Positions 11,001 through 25,976 of a stretch of DNA of 64,000 nucleotides are shown one piece after another. Location of the stretch: NCBI GenBank assembly GCA_002897115.2, contig BCIH01000008.1, forward strand, positions 207,971 to 271,970, in the 5' to 3' direction. Numbering within the stretch: position 1 is the stretch's first letter; each line of letters starts with the position of its first letter. Source of the stretch: Prototheca cutis (Eukaryota > Chlorophyta > Trebouxiophyceae > Chlorellales > Chlorellaceae). Made by a program: the position numbers and the translations under genes. Below the pieces are notes generated by a model, which made no database searches, was not told the origin of the DNA, and saw only the letters and a list, made by a program, of their open reading frames with translations.

Positions 11001-14000
11001 GTGACAGCAAGGATAGCGTCGAGCAGCTGCAGCGCCGTCGCAGGCCGCAGGCCCTGGCATGTGGCAATGACGCGGGCCGTCAATGCATCAACATCCGAAC
11101 AAGCCCAGCCCTGCGCGGCAGCCGACAGCATGGCCGCCGCCGCAGTGGCGACACGGGCTTGTTGCGCGGAGCCGGCGAGCGCCGCTCCTTCGGGGGCGCA
11201 AGCCGACCCCGCCGAGCTGACCAACTCCAGCGCACACGTCACGGCGGCTTCTGGGTCACGGGGAGCCAAGTGCGCTGCCAGTGTCGCGGCTGCGGCGGCA
11301 GACCCGGGGCCCAGGTTGGCTGCCAGGATTGTTGCGGCGGTTTCCAACCGGGGCGCCGGGGCAGCGCCGGCCTCGGCCAGCTGACTCAGCACTCCCAGTC
11401 CCAGTTCCCCGATGTAGTCGACTAACGATGTCTGGACTGCCGCCGGCCCACGATTTTGGGTTTCCTCGCTCGTGGCAGCGGCAGCATCGCCGCCATCTGT
11501 CTCCATGGCGTCGACCGGCGCGCTGACGCCGGGGGCCAGCCAGTGAAGCAGCTGCTCCACGGCACCCACCAGCGCCCCGGAGGTCACCATCGAACTCACC
11601 GGGTGCGTCTGCAGCTGCTCCAGAAGCGGAACGATGACACTGGTAAGCGTGCTCCCTGCGGTGTCGTTGGAGTGGTTGCGTCTTAGAAAGGGGTCCAGGT
11701 GGCGGCAAATATGCATTCAAAGCTCCCCTCCTCCCCTCCAACAACACTTTCATTCGGACAGCACGCAAGGCCCATCTCTCAAGCGATGCACCTCCACACA
11801 GACACACAGGCGTGCACATTGGGACAAGAACAGGCTCACACGACGCACCAAATGCTTGTTGCTCGGTGCCGGTTGACACAGCATGTCTGGCAGACTTGCC
11901 GGATCGCCGCTTCTTCTCCGTCGGCTCAACAGTAGCCAAGTCCTCGGCGACTCCCGCTTCAACATCCAGCAGTGAGGCTGTGAGTTCCGCGTCGAGGGGC
12001 AGGTCATGCAGCACTTGGGTTGCGGCAGCCCTCACCTCCTCTGACTCTTCGCGACGCAGCAGGGCGAGCAGCGTGCACAACGTGCGGCGCCGGCCCGGTT
12101 CGTCGAGCACACCAGTCCAGGCGGTGGGCGTCAGCCGCGCCACGGCCGCCGCGCGGACGGCACCGGGGACAAACGGCTGCAGCGCCGTCTGCGTCATCGT
12201 CTCAAAGTCTGCCACCCCTGCCGTCTGCAGCAGGCTGCAGCCCAGGTCGGCAACAGCTGCTGTTAACGGCGCAGAGGCCGTTGCAGCGCGACCATCTTCG
12301 CTGAACAGCGCGGTGAGGGCGGCGGCGGAGGCGCGCTCCAGTTCGAGAACTGTGTTGATCTCGTCGGCCGCGGGCGTGGCCGCCGCCGCACGCAGTGCTG
12401 AGAGCACAGCAATTGCAGTCGGTACCCTGCCCTGCCCCGCCGCAGTTTCCAGCTCGTGTGTCAGCAGCCGCAGCAGCGCATGCCGCGAGTCGTTGCTGCC
12501 GGTCTTCTTCGCAGCGGCGGCCTTGCGCGGCGTCTTCTTTGGCTGTGGTGTGGCAGGAACGGCAACAACACCTTTGCTGTCATCAGCGCAGAGCTTGCCC
12601 AGCAGGCCGGGGGCAGCTTCAGCATCGCCTGCGATCCTGCCCGCGGCCGCCACCCAGCCCTTGAGCGCCTGCTCCACCAGGGGGGCCGCGGCTTCCGCGC
12701 TGGCATCTGCACCGACGGCCCACCAACCGGTAGCCGCACTGCCCTCCAGCAACACGGCCTTGACGACGTCGGCCAGCGTCACACTACGCACGCTACGGTC
12801 GGTATCAGCAAGACAGGTCAGCACGGCAACCAAGCCACTCGTCACGGCTCGCGTCGCCTGCGCCTCCAATCGTGGCGCCCCGGCGGGCTTGGGCCTGGCG
12901 CCATGCCGGTGGGGGCTCGGCGTCGCCGCAGCCACTGCGGTGGCGTCAGAGTCGCCGGCTGTGGCGGCACGTGCCCAGAGGGCCAGCGCCGCCACACGGA
13001 CCTCTGCCGCAGCGGTTGTCTCCGTGGCAACACCGAGCGTCAGCGCCACAGCATCAACGCCTGCGACTGCCAGTTGTCTCAAGTAAGCCAGGGCCAGGGC
13101 CGGGCGTCCGCTCAGTGCCACCAGCGTCCGGCGGTGAGTGGTGTTCATGCTGCTGTCAAGGGACGTCCCGACGTCGAGATCTGCGATGTCCATGGCGGAC
13201 CTGACCAGCTCCTCCTCGTCATCCATGACTGTCCCCGTGTCCACACAGGCCTGCAGCACCGCCGTCGCCAGTGGGCAGGGGCTCATTGACCGATCACGCT
13301 CTGCAACTTCCAGCTTTTTGGCGAAATATGCAGACACTGCATGCAGCACCGCACGCCGTGAGTGGGCTGCGAATGTGCGCCGTGCGGGGGTCGGTTCAAA
13401 CTTGGGCTTTTGTTCCGACACCGCCCAGGCATGGGACCAGCGGTACGCAGCCTCGACCAGCGCCAGCGCCTGTTCATCGCCACCAGCCTCGCCGGACTTC
13501 AGCAACAGTTCCGACAGCTCGTCGTCAACATGCCAGTTCCAGCGCTCCGCAGCTGCCGATTTCGTTGCTTTGGCGGGGCTGGTGGCGGCGGCTGTGTCGT
13601 CCACCTCAGCTGACTCTGGCAGCGCGGCGCCCAGTGCGGCCAGTGCAGACCCCGCCACGGCCTCCCTGCACCGCTTGGCGGCAGACTGTGCCACCGCAAG
13701 CGTGTGGGGCGTGGCATGCAGGATGCCCAACACCGCCGCCGCAATCTCCGGCCCGTCGGTGGAAATGGTGGATGGCGTAGCATCACTACCCTGCACACCA
13801 GCCACTGCCAGGGATGGGAGGAGGATCGCCACGGCTCGCTTGATGGCCACGCGGGCGTGCGGCCGTTCCTTCTTCGTGTACGTCTCCGATGCGCCGCTGC
13901 CCAGCAGACGCCCCGCCGTGGTCTCCAGGCAGTGGAGCGCCGCCCGACGGGCATCGGCAGCCAGCGGCCGCTCGCATGTCAGCAGCCCGATGTGCAGCGC

Positions 14001-16385
14001 AGCCGCCGCAACCTCGGGTGCCTCGTCTGCCACCCGGCGCAGCGCTGCGGCCCGCAGCGTGCGACGCAGCGCCGCCTGCTCCTCCAATTGAAGCGCAGCG
14101 ACCGCCTTGTCGTCGTCGTTGTTGCCGCCACCGAGATCGCCCCCCCTTTCACCCCCAACCATGGCATCTATCTCGGCCAAGGCAGCGGCGCGGACGGCGG
14201 GCTCGGCCGCGTCGAGGGCCATTTCCAGCGAGAACGAAGTATCCTTGCTAAGTGCCGCATGCCGGGTGCCGGTGAAGACAGCCCCGAGGAGCTCTGCAAA
14301 GCCGGGCGTCCCCGCCCGGGCAGCCAGCGCCTCGTCCACAACTTCGGGGAACCGGAGGTCCAGCGTGCGCAGCGCCCGCCTGGCAGGGGCCAGCAATGCG
14401 GCATCGGCGCTGGCAGACCCAATCCGGTCGAGCAATGTCGTCGCCAGCGTCGTCGCCAGCGCGGCATCAGCCAGGCCCGGGCTGGAAAGCGCGGCATCCA
14501 GGAACGCCGCGGCCTGCGGGTCGGAGCCCGCCAACGTCGCTGCGGCGGGGGCCAGCAACCGGCCTAGCGCCCGGCCGGGCACGGGGTGCTGTTCGGCCAG
14601 TCGTGCCAGCTCGACCACGGCACCGGGGACGGTCAGCAGGTCACTCAGGGCCTCAGGAGGAAAGTCGGAAAACTGCGGCTGGCGCGAGGCCAGCGCCATC
14701 AGCACGAGCATGGCAGGGGCCAGTCCGCTGGCCTCCGTGCCGCGGCACACGTCCCGGATCAGCGCTGCAGTGTGTGGAGGTTGTGGGGTGTGGAGGTTGT
14801 GGGGTGTGGGGTTGTAGATGGCCGCTGTTGTGAATGAGGGCAAGACAGAGTTTTATCTTGTGATGATGCAAGCGGTGGCTCCCTGCCACTGACATTTCCT
14901 GTGCCCCACACACCGTGCCCTGCCCTCCACCTTCCAAAAGCAAACATCACTCAAACAGGAGCCATGTGTGTCAGGGAATACAAACTGTAAGAGCTCATGG
15001 AACGGCCAGGACTGGGCGGGGTCAGCAGGTTCCAGTGGCCCCCAGAGGAGGCACAAGACCCTGGCAACCCCACCAGCCCCTTTGTTTGGCCTCACGGCTT
15101 CGTTCTGTTCATCACCCACACACGGCATGATGGATAGCAGGGCTCAAGGTAGGGCGTGAAGCACCAGTCGCAATATCCTGACGCACCACAGCTCAGTGTG
15201 CGACGCCCGTCTGACCAGCACGAACCCACCCAATTAAAGCATCACCTTGAATCAGGTCGGGCCCAAGCGTCGTGCGGCTTGCTAGCTGCGCCACCACCAT
15301 CATCGTTGCCGCCCGGTAGTCAGCCGTTGGCGTCGCAGCGGTGGCAGCTTGGGCCTCGCCATCCTCATCACCTCCGTCGTCCCGGGCACTGCCACCCAAC
15401 CCTGCAACAATGTAGGGCAGCAGCACCGATACCAGTGCCTCATCGACGATCTTCACTGCGGCTAAGACTTCGCACATCGTGGCGGCGTACCACGGCATGG
15501 CCCCACGGCCGGCGAGAACCCCCGCGCCCGTGCGCTGGCCGAGGCGCAGCACAAACTCGAGCAGTCGTGCGTCCGTGACGCATCGCTTGATGAGGCCCGA
15601 TCGCGGTAAGGCCGCGCCTGACTCCTGCATGGGCTCCAGGAACTCAAACACTGTGCCCCGCAGACTGCACACTTGGACGAGGCGAACAAACTGGTTGCTG
15701 GCGTGACAGGGCAGTGCGGCTGCCATCAGTGCCGGCACACACCGCTCGTGCGCGGCGTAGCGCCGCAGCAGCCATTCCAGCGCGGGGAAGGCCGGTGGCA
15801 GCAGGAAGTATCCGGCCAGCAGCACGCAAAAGCCCTCGATCGCGGCGTCCAGGGCTGCAGAAACATCGGCGTCTTCCTGGCCCCGCTCCAGCTCCCGACT
15901 GCCGGGCGCAAACAGCGTCGCCTCGTACGACTTGAACCGGGCATCCATGACGCACAGCTCGTTGAAGCCTGTCCGTAATGGCGAGTTGGTGCAGGGGGTG
16001 GGTGCTGGCAGTGAAGCCAGTAGTCTCAAGCATGCCCAACACTACAGCTCGCTGACCCAAGCGAGAGGCAATACCGTTCGTGCCAATGAAACATGGCACC
16101 ATTCCAGGGCCGCAAGTCTCACAAAACCCATGCCGGCGTCGCTGCGCATTATGACAACCCAAGGGTCCCACCCCGACCCCTCCCCACAGCATTCCCCCAT
16201 CCAGGTCCGGCCCTGCGGCGCGACTGCCCACCTTTGCGAGCGACCTGGTAGACTGCGTCATTGTCAATGTCGGCCGCTTTCTGTGGCGTCCACAGCAAAC
16301 TCGCCTTGCCATGAAGGTTTCTGCGGCTGCTCTGGGCCCCCGCCACCGCCAGCTGCCGCAGCTGCTGGGACAGTGCGGTGGCCAT
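8098..16385 (-). CDS. UTP10: U3 snoRNP / SSU processome protein UTP10 (HEATR1)
   Basis: Six exons are proposed: 16385-16232, 15968-15246, 14764-11896, 11681-10913, 10509-8812 and 8652-8098. They give about 2255 residues, close to the family's usual 1800-2200. The N-terminus (MATALSQQLRQLAVAG, then SLLWTPQKAADIDNDAVYQV) matches UTP10, as does the next block (MDARFKSYEATLF, then FPALEWLLRRYAAHE). The centre is a long array of Ala- and Leu-rich HEAT-like helices. The end carries the BP28CT signature (LLVPYFTPIMDDILAAF, then ALHRAFLYDTVEPRFLDE). UTP10 belongs to the t-UTP subcomplex that links rDNA transcription to early 18S rRNA processing in the nucleolus. The splice between 11896 and 11681 is the weakest: its donor is GTCTGC and its acceptor could be another nearby AG. 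The gene is divergent from the myosin gene. Confidence 0.9.
14771..14817. repeat. 16-bp tandem repeat in a UTP10 intron
   Basis: Just inside intron 2 of UTP10, beside the exon 3 acceptor, a unit tgtggaggttgtgggg occurs about two and a half times in a row. It is G/T-rich on the plus strand, so C/A-rich in the transcript, and may extend the pyrimidine-rich part of the acceptor. Confidence 0.8.
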
Positions 16386-16848
16386 GGCGCCCTAAGAACC
16401 GCAGCAGTCCCTGCAGAGAAGATTTCACCAATCAATACTGGTTTTAGAGTTCATTCGATATTATACTTTGTGCCATGGATGGCATGGATGGCCCAAGCTC
16501 AATGTCTGCATCCCCTGAGCTCCCGGTCTGTGCCTGTCCTTGCCGGAGCCAGGGCGCGAAATCGCCCTTCCTGTGACGATAACGCGAGAGGAAAGGGAGG
16601 AAAGCATAGTTCGATTTTTCGAGATTGACGTCGACAGGTCTAACACGGCATTGCCTGGTGCTCGACAGGCGCTTGCACAGCTCATTTCATGGCTCATATG
16701 GCATAGCTGAAACGGGAATGCAGTGAGTATCTACTGTGAGCGACGCGGCTAGGTCGCCCACGGGCCGTTCCGTGTGATCCATAATACCCATGTTTTGACG
16801 GACCCTCGAGACCGTCTGTGGCACTCGAATTCGATCCATCTCATCTCA
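16386..16848. other. Divergent promoter region UTP10 / myosin
   Basis: About 460 bases between divergent starts. An open frame extends upstream of the chosen myosin ATG to about 16774, so the 5' leader or an alternative start lies here. No separate gene is seen. Confidence 0.45.
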
Positions 16849-19800
16849 ATGTCGCCCCAAGCGTCAACCGCTGCCCTGGAATCGGGCTGGAACGGCGATA
16901 GCCTGGAGGGTCTGGGCTGGGGCAGCCCAGTCTGGGTCAGGGTGGACCAGAGCTGGATCCCCGGCACGCTGGCCTCCTCAGCCGGTGCCGGGGCGCCCTC
17001 CTGTGAGGTCACCCTGGAAACGGGCCAACCCATGTCCGTTTCAACCTTGGATGTGGTGCCTGCCAATCCTGGGACCCGGGAGACCTCCCCGGATCTCACG
17101 GCACTGCCCTTTGTCACGGAGCCCGGCCTGCTGCGCTGCCTGGACCGCCGGTTCTCCGAGGATGCTGTCTACACCCAGGCTGGCCCCGTCCTGGTGGCGG
17201 TCAACCCCTTCAAGACCGTGCCACTGTATGACGTGCACGCGCACCGCAGCAACCCCGACAAGGCGTCGGCACCGCACATCTACACTGTCGCACACCAGGC
17301 ATTCACGCAGGCAAGCTTAATAATGATTTGTTGGTGTCATTTCGGTAGTAGTAATGGTACTGCTGTGTGTGAAGGAGGGGATTGTATACGAGGATTGCAT
17401 GCAAACCCATCGTCTCACCTGCCAGATCATATGATCTCGATGACGCACATCAACCGCACCCACCCACCCCTTGGTCTTCTTCAGATGCAATTGACGGGCA
17501 GGAATCAGAGCATCCTCATCACGGGCGAGTCCGGGGCAGGCAAGACAGAGACCACAAAGTTTGCCATGCAGTACCTTGCAGTACTGGCCGGCGGCACGGG
17601 AATGGAGGTGCGTGGGTTGCCTTTTGGGGCGGCCTGTATGGGCAGGGAATGCGTGGATGTAGATAGAGAGGCCTCCCTCCCAGATCATGTTTTCAATTTT
17701 GCCACTCTGTGCGATGCATCCATCCCTGGTGGGATTCTGTTTGTTTGTCTTGGGGCATGATTTCTCCCTGTGTCCCACAAGTATGATGAGACGCCACCAC
17801 TGGTCTTGGGAACCCTCCGCTCCCCCTGCAGCGGCGGGTGCTGGAGTCTAATCCACTGCTGGAGGCCTTTGGCAATGCCAGGACGCTTCTCAATGCGAAT
17901 TCATCGCGTTTTGGCAAGCTGACGACTATCCACTTTGACGAGCGGCACGCCATTCGTGGGGCCGATATTCAAACCTACCTACTGGAAAAGTCGCGTGTGG
18001 TGCGGCACGGCCCCGGCGAGCGCAGCTTCCATGCCTTTTACCAGTTGCTGGCCGGGGCCAGCGACGCCGAGCGCCTGGAGCTGTTTCTACCTCCCCCCAA
18101 TGAGTGCCGCTTTGCATACCTGACCCCCGGCCAGGGCAGCTGCGGGATGTCAGGAAGGCCATCGTTAGCCGTCACCGCCTTCCCGGCCGTAGAATTAACG
18201 TCGGCAGACCGCGAGGGATACCACCAGGTGGCAATGGCGATGGACGTGCTGGGCGTGCCTCGATCGCCCGTGCTCCGCACGCTGGCGCTGGTGCTGTGGC
18301 TGGGCAACATTGCGTTCGAGGGCGACGAGGAAGGCTGTGAAGTGTCAAATGCACCCGGTTCACGCCAGGCTCTCGCCGCCGCAGCAGCGCTCCTGGCCGT
18401 TGCTGAAATTGATCTGGCAGCGGCGCTGACACAGCGGGCGCTCGCGGCCGGCGGGGAGCGCCTGCACCGGTGCCTGTCTCCCACAGCCGCTCATGAGGGC
18501 CGCGACGCACTGGCCAAGGCGCTCTACGCCCGGCTGTTCGACTGGCTGGTGGGCCAAGTGAACGCCGCGCTGGCAACGGGCGCGACCACCCGGGCGTCTT
18601 CGCTGGCGGTGTTGGACATTTACGGGTTTGAGTCGTTCGCCCAAAACTCCTTTGAGCAGCTCTGCATCAACTACGCCAACGAGCGCCTGCAGCAGCAATT
18701 CAACGCGCACCTGCTGCGACTGGAACAGGCCGAGTACCGCGCCGAGGGCATTCCCTGGGCTGACGTCGCCTTTGCCGACAACCAAGACTGTGTGGATTTG
18801 CTGGAAGCGCGGCCGCCCGCGGGCACGGGCGTGCTGTCGTTATTAGATGAGGAGTGCCTGTTCCCCACGGGCACAGACACGAGTTTCGGGGAGAAGTTGC
18901 GCCGCGTGGCGGGCGCCCACCCACGGTTTGCGTATGACACTCGAGCACCGGGCACGGACTTTGTCATCCGCCACGCTGCGGGCCCCGTACGCTACACCTG
19001 CGCCGGCATGCTCGACAAGAACCGCGACACCCTCGCCCAAGGTGCATTGGTCGGTTGACGTGTGTGTGTGTGAGAGGGGGGGGTTAAAAGGATGCACATG
19101 CATGCATGCAAGTTTGCATGTGTGACAATCAAACAGGCAGGCAGCATTACATCATCGATGCCAACCCCCCCCCCCACCCCCCCCCCAACACACATAACAA
19201 CAATTCTACTCAACAGATCTGGTGTTGCTGGCAGCGGGGAGTGGGGATGAGTTCATCGCGGCGCTGGCCGAGCCGCTAATTGTTCGTGAGGGCGAACGGC
19301 GGCCGGTCAGTGGAACCGTGGGCTCCCGGTTCCGCGACCAGTTGCGTGGCTTGGTCGCCGGCCTGGACGCCAGCGCCCTGCACTTTGTGCGCTGCCTGCG
19401 GCCAAACGGTGACGCCGTCGCGGGCCGGTTTGACCCCGGCGCGGTCCTCCACCAGCTGCGCTGCGCAGGCGTGCTGGAGGTGGTGCGGGTCGCGCGGGCG
19501 GGGTTCCCCGTCCGTCACACCCACGCCGCGTTTGCGGCGGCCTACCACCACCTGATCCTGACTAGTGGGGTGGTTGGCGAGCTTTCGAACACCGAAACTG
19601 AAGCCTCGGGAAACAGCGACGACAACATCCTGTCAACGTGCCTGCGGTTGGTGGAGACCTTTGGCATTGGGGAAAACGATCACCGCGTCGGGCGCACGAG
19701 GCTCTTCTTCCGGGCGGGGGTGCTGGCCCGCCTGGAGGACCGCGCTGCACGAGTGGCCCGGGCGGCGCTCGTCCTCCAGACGCTCTGGCGCGGGACGTGT

Positions 19801-21118
19801 GCAAGGCGCGAGTTCTTGTCCATCCGTGAAAGTATCATCAGGATCCAGGCCGCCTGGAGAGGCGCGCAGGCGCGCAAGCAAGCCGCCGCACTGCGTGCGA
19901 GGCAGGAAAATGCAGCGAGGGCGCTGCAGGCCGCCGCCCGTGGCTGGGCAGCGCGACGCGCTCTGGAAAAGCAGCGCGCAGCGGCGGCCGTGCTGCAAGC
20001 GGCGTGGCGTGCACGTCGGGCAGCGCTGGCCGCTGCGGCTGCCAGTCTGATCGTTGACGGCGAGATCCCGCAGGTCGTGCCTGTGCGGCGCACCGCCACA
20101 GTCACCGTGGACGAAGCCGCTGGTACCGTGGTGTCTGGGGCTCCGGAGTCATCAAAGAACACGGCCCCGGCGCCGGGGCAGGACATGCAGGCTCAGTTGG
20201 ATGCCGCGCTGGCGGCCAGGCAAGAGGCCGAGCTGGACCTCCAGCTCCTCAGGGCCGAGCTGGAACAGCTGCAGAAGATGCTTTTGACCGGTGCGTGTGT
20301 GCGTGCGTGCGTGTGTGCATGCGTGTGTGTGTGGGGGGGGGGAATTTAATATGTAGGGCTGCTGGGGGGTGAATGTCCAATCAATCAACACAGGCTCACA
20401 AACCGTCGCGCATCCTGCCTTGATAACAAATGCAGTGACGACGATGCAGCAGGGAGGAGAGGGAAGCCCCTCGGCCTTGCAGGCCGCCTGGGCACCAGGC
20501 AGGAACCCCATGACAGGCGAGGATACCGCCAGCCCCGGCTTGATGCCTCACCCGAAGCTGCTGGCTGGGTCCCGACCTCGGACCAGTGAGTCTGGTGCTG
20601 GCAGGGGCCGGCGGTCACTGGACTTGGCCGACGACATAAGCTTCATGTCGCTGAGCGAGGAAGGCGACAGCAGTGTCCGCACGGGTGGCGTGCCCACGCC
20701 CTCTTCGTCGGGCTTCACGCAAGAGGTGGGCGTTGGGGGGAAGGGATATGAACCAGTTGTCATCGCTCATCACCACATGGGCAACTCCTTTTCACAAAAC
20801 TCCACTCCCCCGAACGCTCAGGGTCGGACGCCGTCACCTACCCACGTGCCGCACGGGCCACAGGGCGTGACTGCGCTGGGCCGCGAGTTTGACCGCAAGA
20901 CAGCGTTGTTTGACGATGATGCGGCCTTCATCGCCGAAGTGGCGCGGGGCGAGGCCGAGGCACCCGGCATGGACGCCGAAGCGGAGCTGGCAACGCTGGC
21001 TCTGCGCTACCGCAAGTGGAAGGCCGGGTTCAAGCAGCGCCTGGCGGCCGCCGAAAAGGCGCTGCGCTCCGCCAACAGCCGTCGTGCGCGCCGGGCCTTT
21101 GGCCCCTTTGGCCGGTGA
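16849..21118 (+). CDS. Myosin heavy chain, plant class VIII-like
   Basis: Five exons (16849-17310, 17485-17607, 17832-19041, 19217-20290, 20394-21118) join in phase to about 1197 residues. The motor shows the P-loop GESGAGKTET, switch I region NANSSRFGK and switch II LDIYGFESF. It ends with FVRCLRPN and a converter (GRTRLFFRAGVLARLED). Four IQ motifs follow at about residues 775-880, with cores LVLQTLWRGTCARRE, IRIQAAWRGAQARK, RALQAAARGWAARR and AVLQAAWRARRAA. A short coiled coil and a Ser/Gly-rich tail come next. The last block (AFIAEVARGEAEAPG, then YRKWKAGFKQRLAAAEKAL) resembles the C-terminal tail of plant class VIII myosins, and no DIL domain is seen, which argues against class XI. Intron 1 has a GC donor at 17311. 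Class VIII myosins act at the plasma membrane, endosomes and division plane in plants; the same role here is inferred. Confidence 0.9.
19165..19187. repeat. Poly-C tract in a myosin intron
   Basis: A nearly pure C run with one A interruption lies in the intron between 19041 and 19217. A separate GT-rich stretch sits at the start of the next intron, near 20293-20340. Both are simple low-complexity sequence. Confidence 0.85.
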
Positions 21119-22401
21119 CAATGGTGATCGTCGCAGCTTGTGTGTTTTTGCGGAAACCCGGTGTTTTTGGTCCGTCCCGGTCGAGTCAGATTCCCTCAAG
21201 GAATCCCGTTGCAGGTTTGACAGCAGGCATGGGCTGTCGGCGGCGACAGACAATCCCGTAGGTTCGTTGCTCCCTCTGGTCCATCCACCCTTGCTTCTTG
21301 TCCATTCTTTTCATGTACACAAGCCATCTTTGCCCACGGCACGGCTCGAAGGCACACCGGTGGTCTCAGAATGTCCGCTGCACACACACCCGACGCTTGG
21401 GGTGGTAGCTTTACACGTGGGAGGTACAGCCCGCTGCAGCTACGAGAACGAACGTGCACGGTCCTGAGGAATACAGAAGGGAAAGAATACGGCCGCAAGG
21501 AGCAAGCAGGGAGAAAGGGTAGGGCGCCTGCTCGAGGCACTCCCGGCCCAAGGACACGTTCACCAGCACGGTCAGAAGTGGCTAGACACGGGTTTGGAAA
21601 ACGAAAGAGTTTGACCATTATGTTTGAAGGGCTCGCTAATGTGCGCTACTGCAAAAGGGAAACGAGAGATACGAGCTACGGAAGGGATGCCATTATAAAG
21701 TGCTTCTTCTCAGGGATTATGACGTGGAACCGAGTGGAACCACCCATGCCGGCAGGCCAACGCGCCAATCTCGTGGCCGCTCTGGAGACACCTACGACGC
21801 GAATCAAAATTCAGGGCGCCAAGGGGGCAGCCTCGTTTGTTGTGCAAGTGCTGCGGCCCGCCGCCCTCCAGCGATGGGCCCGGGCTTGCCCAGTCGAGAG
21901 GAGGGGGAGCAAAGCCTGTGACCATGGTGCAGGCCGTGCTGCACCATGCAGACAAGGTTCTTTCCTCACCCCTCTGTCGATGAACACGTCTCCCTACGGG
22001 TTACGCCGGGTACAGCCTAGCGCACTGAAATGGCCGCACGCGGGAGGTGCAAAATCCCCCAGTCGACAGCACCTCCCCCGCCCACGCGAAACGCCTCGCG
22101 ACCGTGCGGCCCGCGCGCACTCCAGAAAGGGGGAGAGGACGCTGCGTTGGCCTGGGTGTGAAAAGTCAGCACTTGGACTGTTGATCGCTACAGCCCTCCT
22201 GATGACGACGACGACGACGACGTGATTATGAAACGGTGGGCCTACTACTCCTTTTGAGGGTATCACAGGGTCCACACCTGGCGCGCCGCTGGAAACAGAC
22301 GGCTCCTTCGCACCGCGGCCACTGGGCAGACAGCGGGGGCCGTCATGCTCCACTGCCCCCGCATACCCGTTGCCCTCACGCGTCGACCTGCGCTGGAGCA
22401 C
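21119..22401. other. Intergenic region, no gene seen
   Basis: About 1.3 kb between the 3' ends of the myosin gene and the small unknown gene. A 284-codon open frame (21371-22225, plus) has no recognisable domain or sensible residue pattern and ends in a trinucleotide repeat, so I do not accept it as a gene. Confidence 0.45.
22203..22222. repeat. GAC trinucleotide microsatellite
   Basis: About six and a half copies of GAC in a row in intergenic DNA. Confidence 0.9.
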
Positions 22402-22881
22402 TCAGTCCCGCGATTCCTTGCGCGACTCGTTGGTCTGGTAGGATGCCTGCTCCAGGGCCGACCGCACCCGCATGTCAGTGCCGCCCAGTGGGGGAGCCGT
22501 CGGGACGCCAAACTCGTCCTCGGCGATGGCCTCCTCTCCAAGAGGCAGGTGCACGCCGTGCTTCTTGGCAGCAGCCTGCGCGACGGCGGTGGCTGCGGCT
22601 GCAGCCCGCTTGACCTGCTGCATGCCCTGAGCGGCGGCGCCCTCGGCCATGCCGACCATGGACGTGGCCAGGTCAGAGTGGAGCAGCGCCTGCAGTGCCT
22701 CGGAGGCTGACTGGCGCGGCCGGCCGACGTTGCTGGGGCCAGAGTAGGTGTTGAACGCGCGGAGGGGGGCGGTGGCGTGCTGATGTGCCTGGTACGGGTT
22801 GAACGAAGGGCTGGACTGCCGGGAGTTGCCGGGCACGCGGGTGGCCACGGCGGGCTTGATGGTACTGAAGATGGTGTTCAT
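22402..22881 (-). CDS. Unknown Ala/Gln-rich small protein
   Basis: A single open exon gives 159 residues from MNTIFSTIKPAVATR to ESRD. I recognise no family. A Ser/Pro/Gln-rich N-terminal part is followed by a predicted amphipathic Ala-rich helix (SASEALQALLHSD, then AQGMQQVKRAAAAATAVAQ) and an acidic-to-polar tail. The ATG at 22881 directly follows a good acceptor-like sequence (C-rich, then CCGCAG). It may therefore be the first codon of a second exon, with the true start upstream near 22.9-23.2 kb. Codon use is GC-rich like its neighbours, which supports real coding. It is divergent from NAGK. Confidence 0.5.
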   Translation of the reverse strand: MNTIFSTIKPAVATRVPGNSRQSSPSFNPYQAHQHATAPLRAFNTYSGPSNVGRPRQSASEALQALLHSDLATSMVGMAEGAAAQGMQQVKRAAAAATAVAQAAAKKHGVHLPLGEEAIAEDEFGVPTAPPLGGTDMRVRSALEQASYQTNESRKESRD

Positions 22882-23460
22882 CTGCGGAGTGGGAATGGGC
22901 GACGAGCACGTGACGGAGCTGCTCCCAAACGTGCGGCGCGTTTGGACAATGCCAGCTCGGAGCTCGGAAGCAGGTGTTTGGGAGTCGATCACTGGCTACG
23001 AATGCCGCTCCTATTCCAGAAGGCAAATGTCGGGGATCGCAGCAGGCACTATTCTCGCCAGCGAACTGTCCCGCACCCCCGGGCCAACGAACGCACCTTG
23101 GTGTACGGTGGTGTCGCGGACAGAGCAATGTCCGGCGAGCAAAATTGTGCAATTCCAATGGGAAATCTCCGCGCTGAGTCGTGAAGGCCAACTGGCAGAA
23201 TCAGGCAAAAGAGACGTGAACTTTTTTTCCCGAAAGCCCCGAGATTTATCCAATCCGAGAGCTGATGTGGCGGCTCGACTCCCACGTGGCACGTGAGCTC
23301 CAGGGCTGAGGCGCGGGCTTGGCCTTGGCCTTTGGTGCGTGGCATTCACCGCGACCTCCGCCGGGCCTGGGGCTCCCCGACGACCCATAGGGCGCCCTCG
23401 GGGTGCTTCATGATCGCCTGATTGTTTTTTACTGCGGATTGAACCCGACCATTGCCGGGC
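22882..23460. other. Divergent promoter region upstream of NAGK
   Basis: Lies between the small unknown gene and the NAGK start. It may hold a missing 5' exon of the minus-strand gene. No domain is seen. Confidence 0.4.
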
Positions 23461-25497
<2,037 letters not shown>

Positions 25498-25976
25498 ACG
25501 CGATGCAAGACAGGATGAGTTGGGTGCCACCCGAACGCTCTGTCGAGCACAACACGCCTCTCCATTGGACAACCTTGAGGCGCAAGCAGAGCAAGCCCGC
25601 TGGCCCTTGCCGACTGCACGGAACTACCATGCCCAAACAATTATGGTGCTCTTGTTTGGGGTCCCTCGATGAAGAAAACTGGAGCTTATGTGAAACGTGC
25701 AACATTCCTTGCTGGCACATGAAATCGGTAAAAAGCTCTGAATTCAGGAATGACATGGATGGGTCTGTTCCAGCGGGGTCAAGTCGACGTATGCCCGGGG
25801 CAAGGCAGGACCGCAAGGGAGGGGTCAAATGCACCGAGAGGCTGCGCAGGCCCGTCAAAGATCAGCATGCTCACGAGGCTGCTCAGCCCTGAACATGCGG
25901 AGACAGACACGTGGGCCCATGCGTTGTCGCGCAGCTTCCACCGCTTCTACAACCTTCCCTGCAGGGGTGGACGGCA
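25498..25976. other. Convergent 3' intergenic region
   Basis: Lies between the 3' ends of NAGK and the minus-strand PP1-motif gene. No exon is supported. Confidence 0.4.

Noticed and set aside
11812..13086. Long Ser/Ala-rich open frame on the plus strand
   Set aside because: It is antisense to UTP10 exon 3. Long shadow frames are expected opposite GC-rich HEAT-repeat coding, and no domain is seen.
21371..22225. 284-codon plus-strand open frame
   Set aside because: It has no domain, an unlikely composition and ends inside a GAC microsatellite; a real gene here is not supported.
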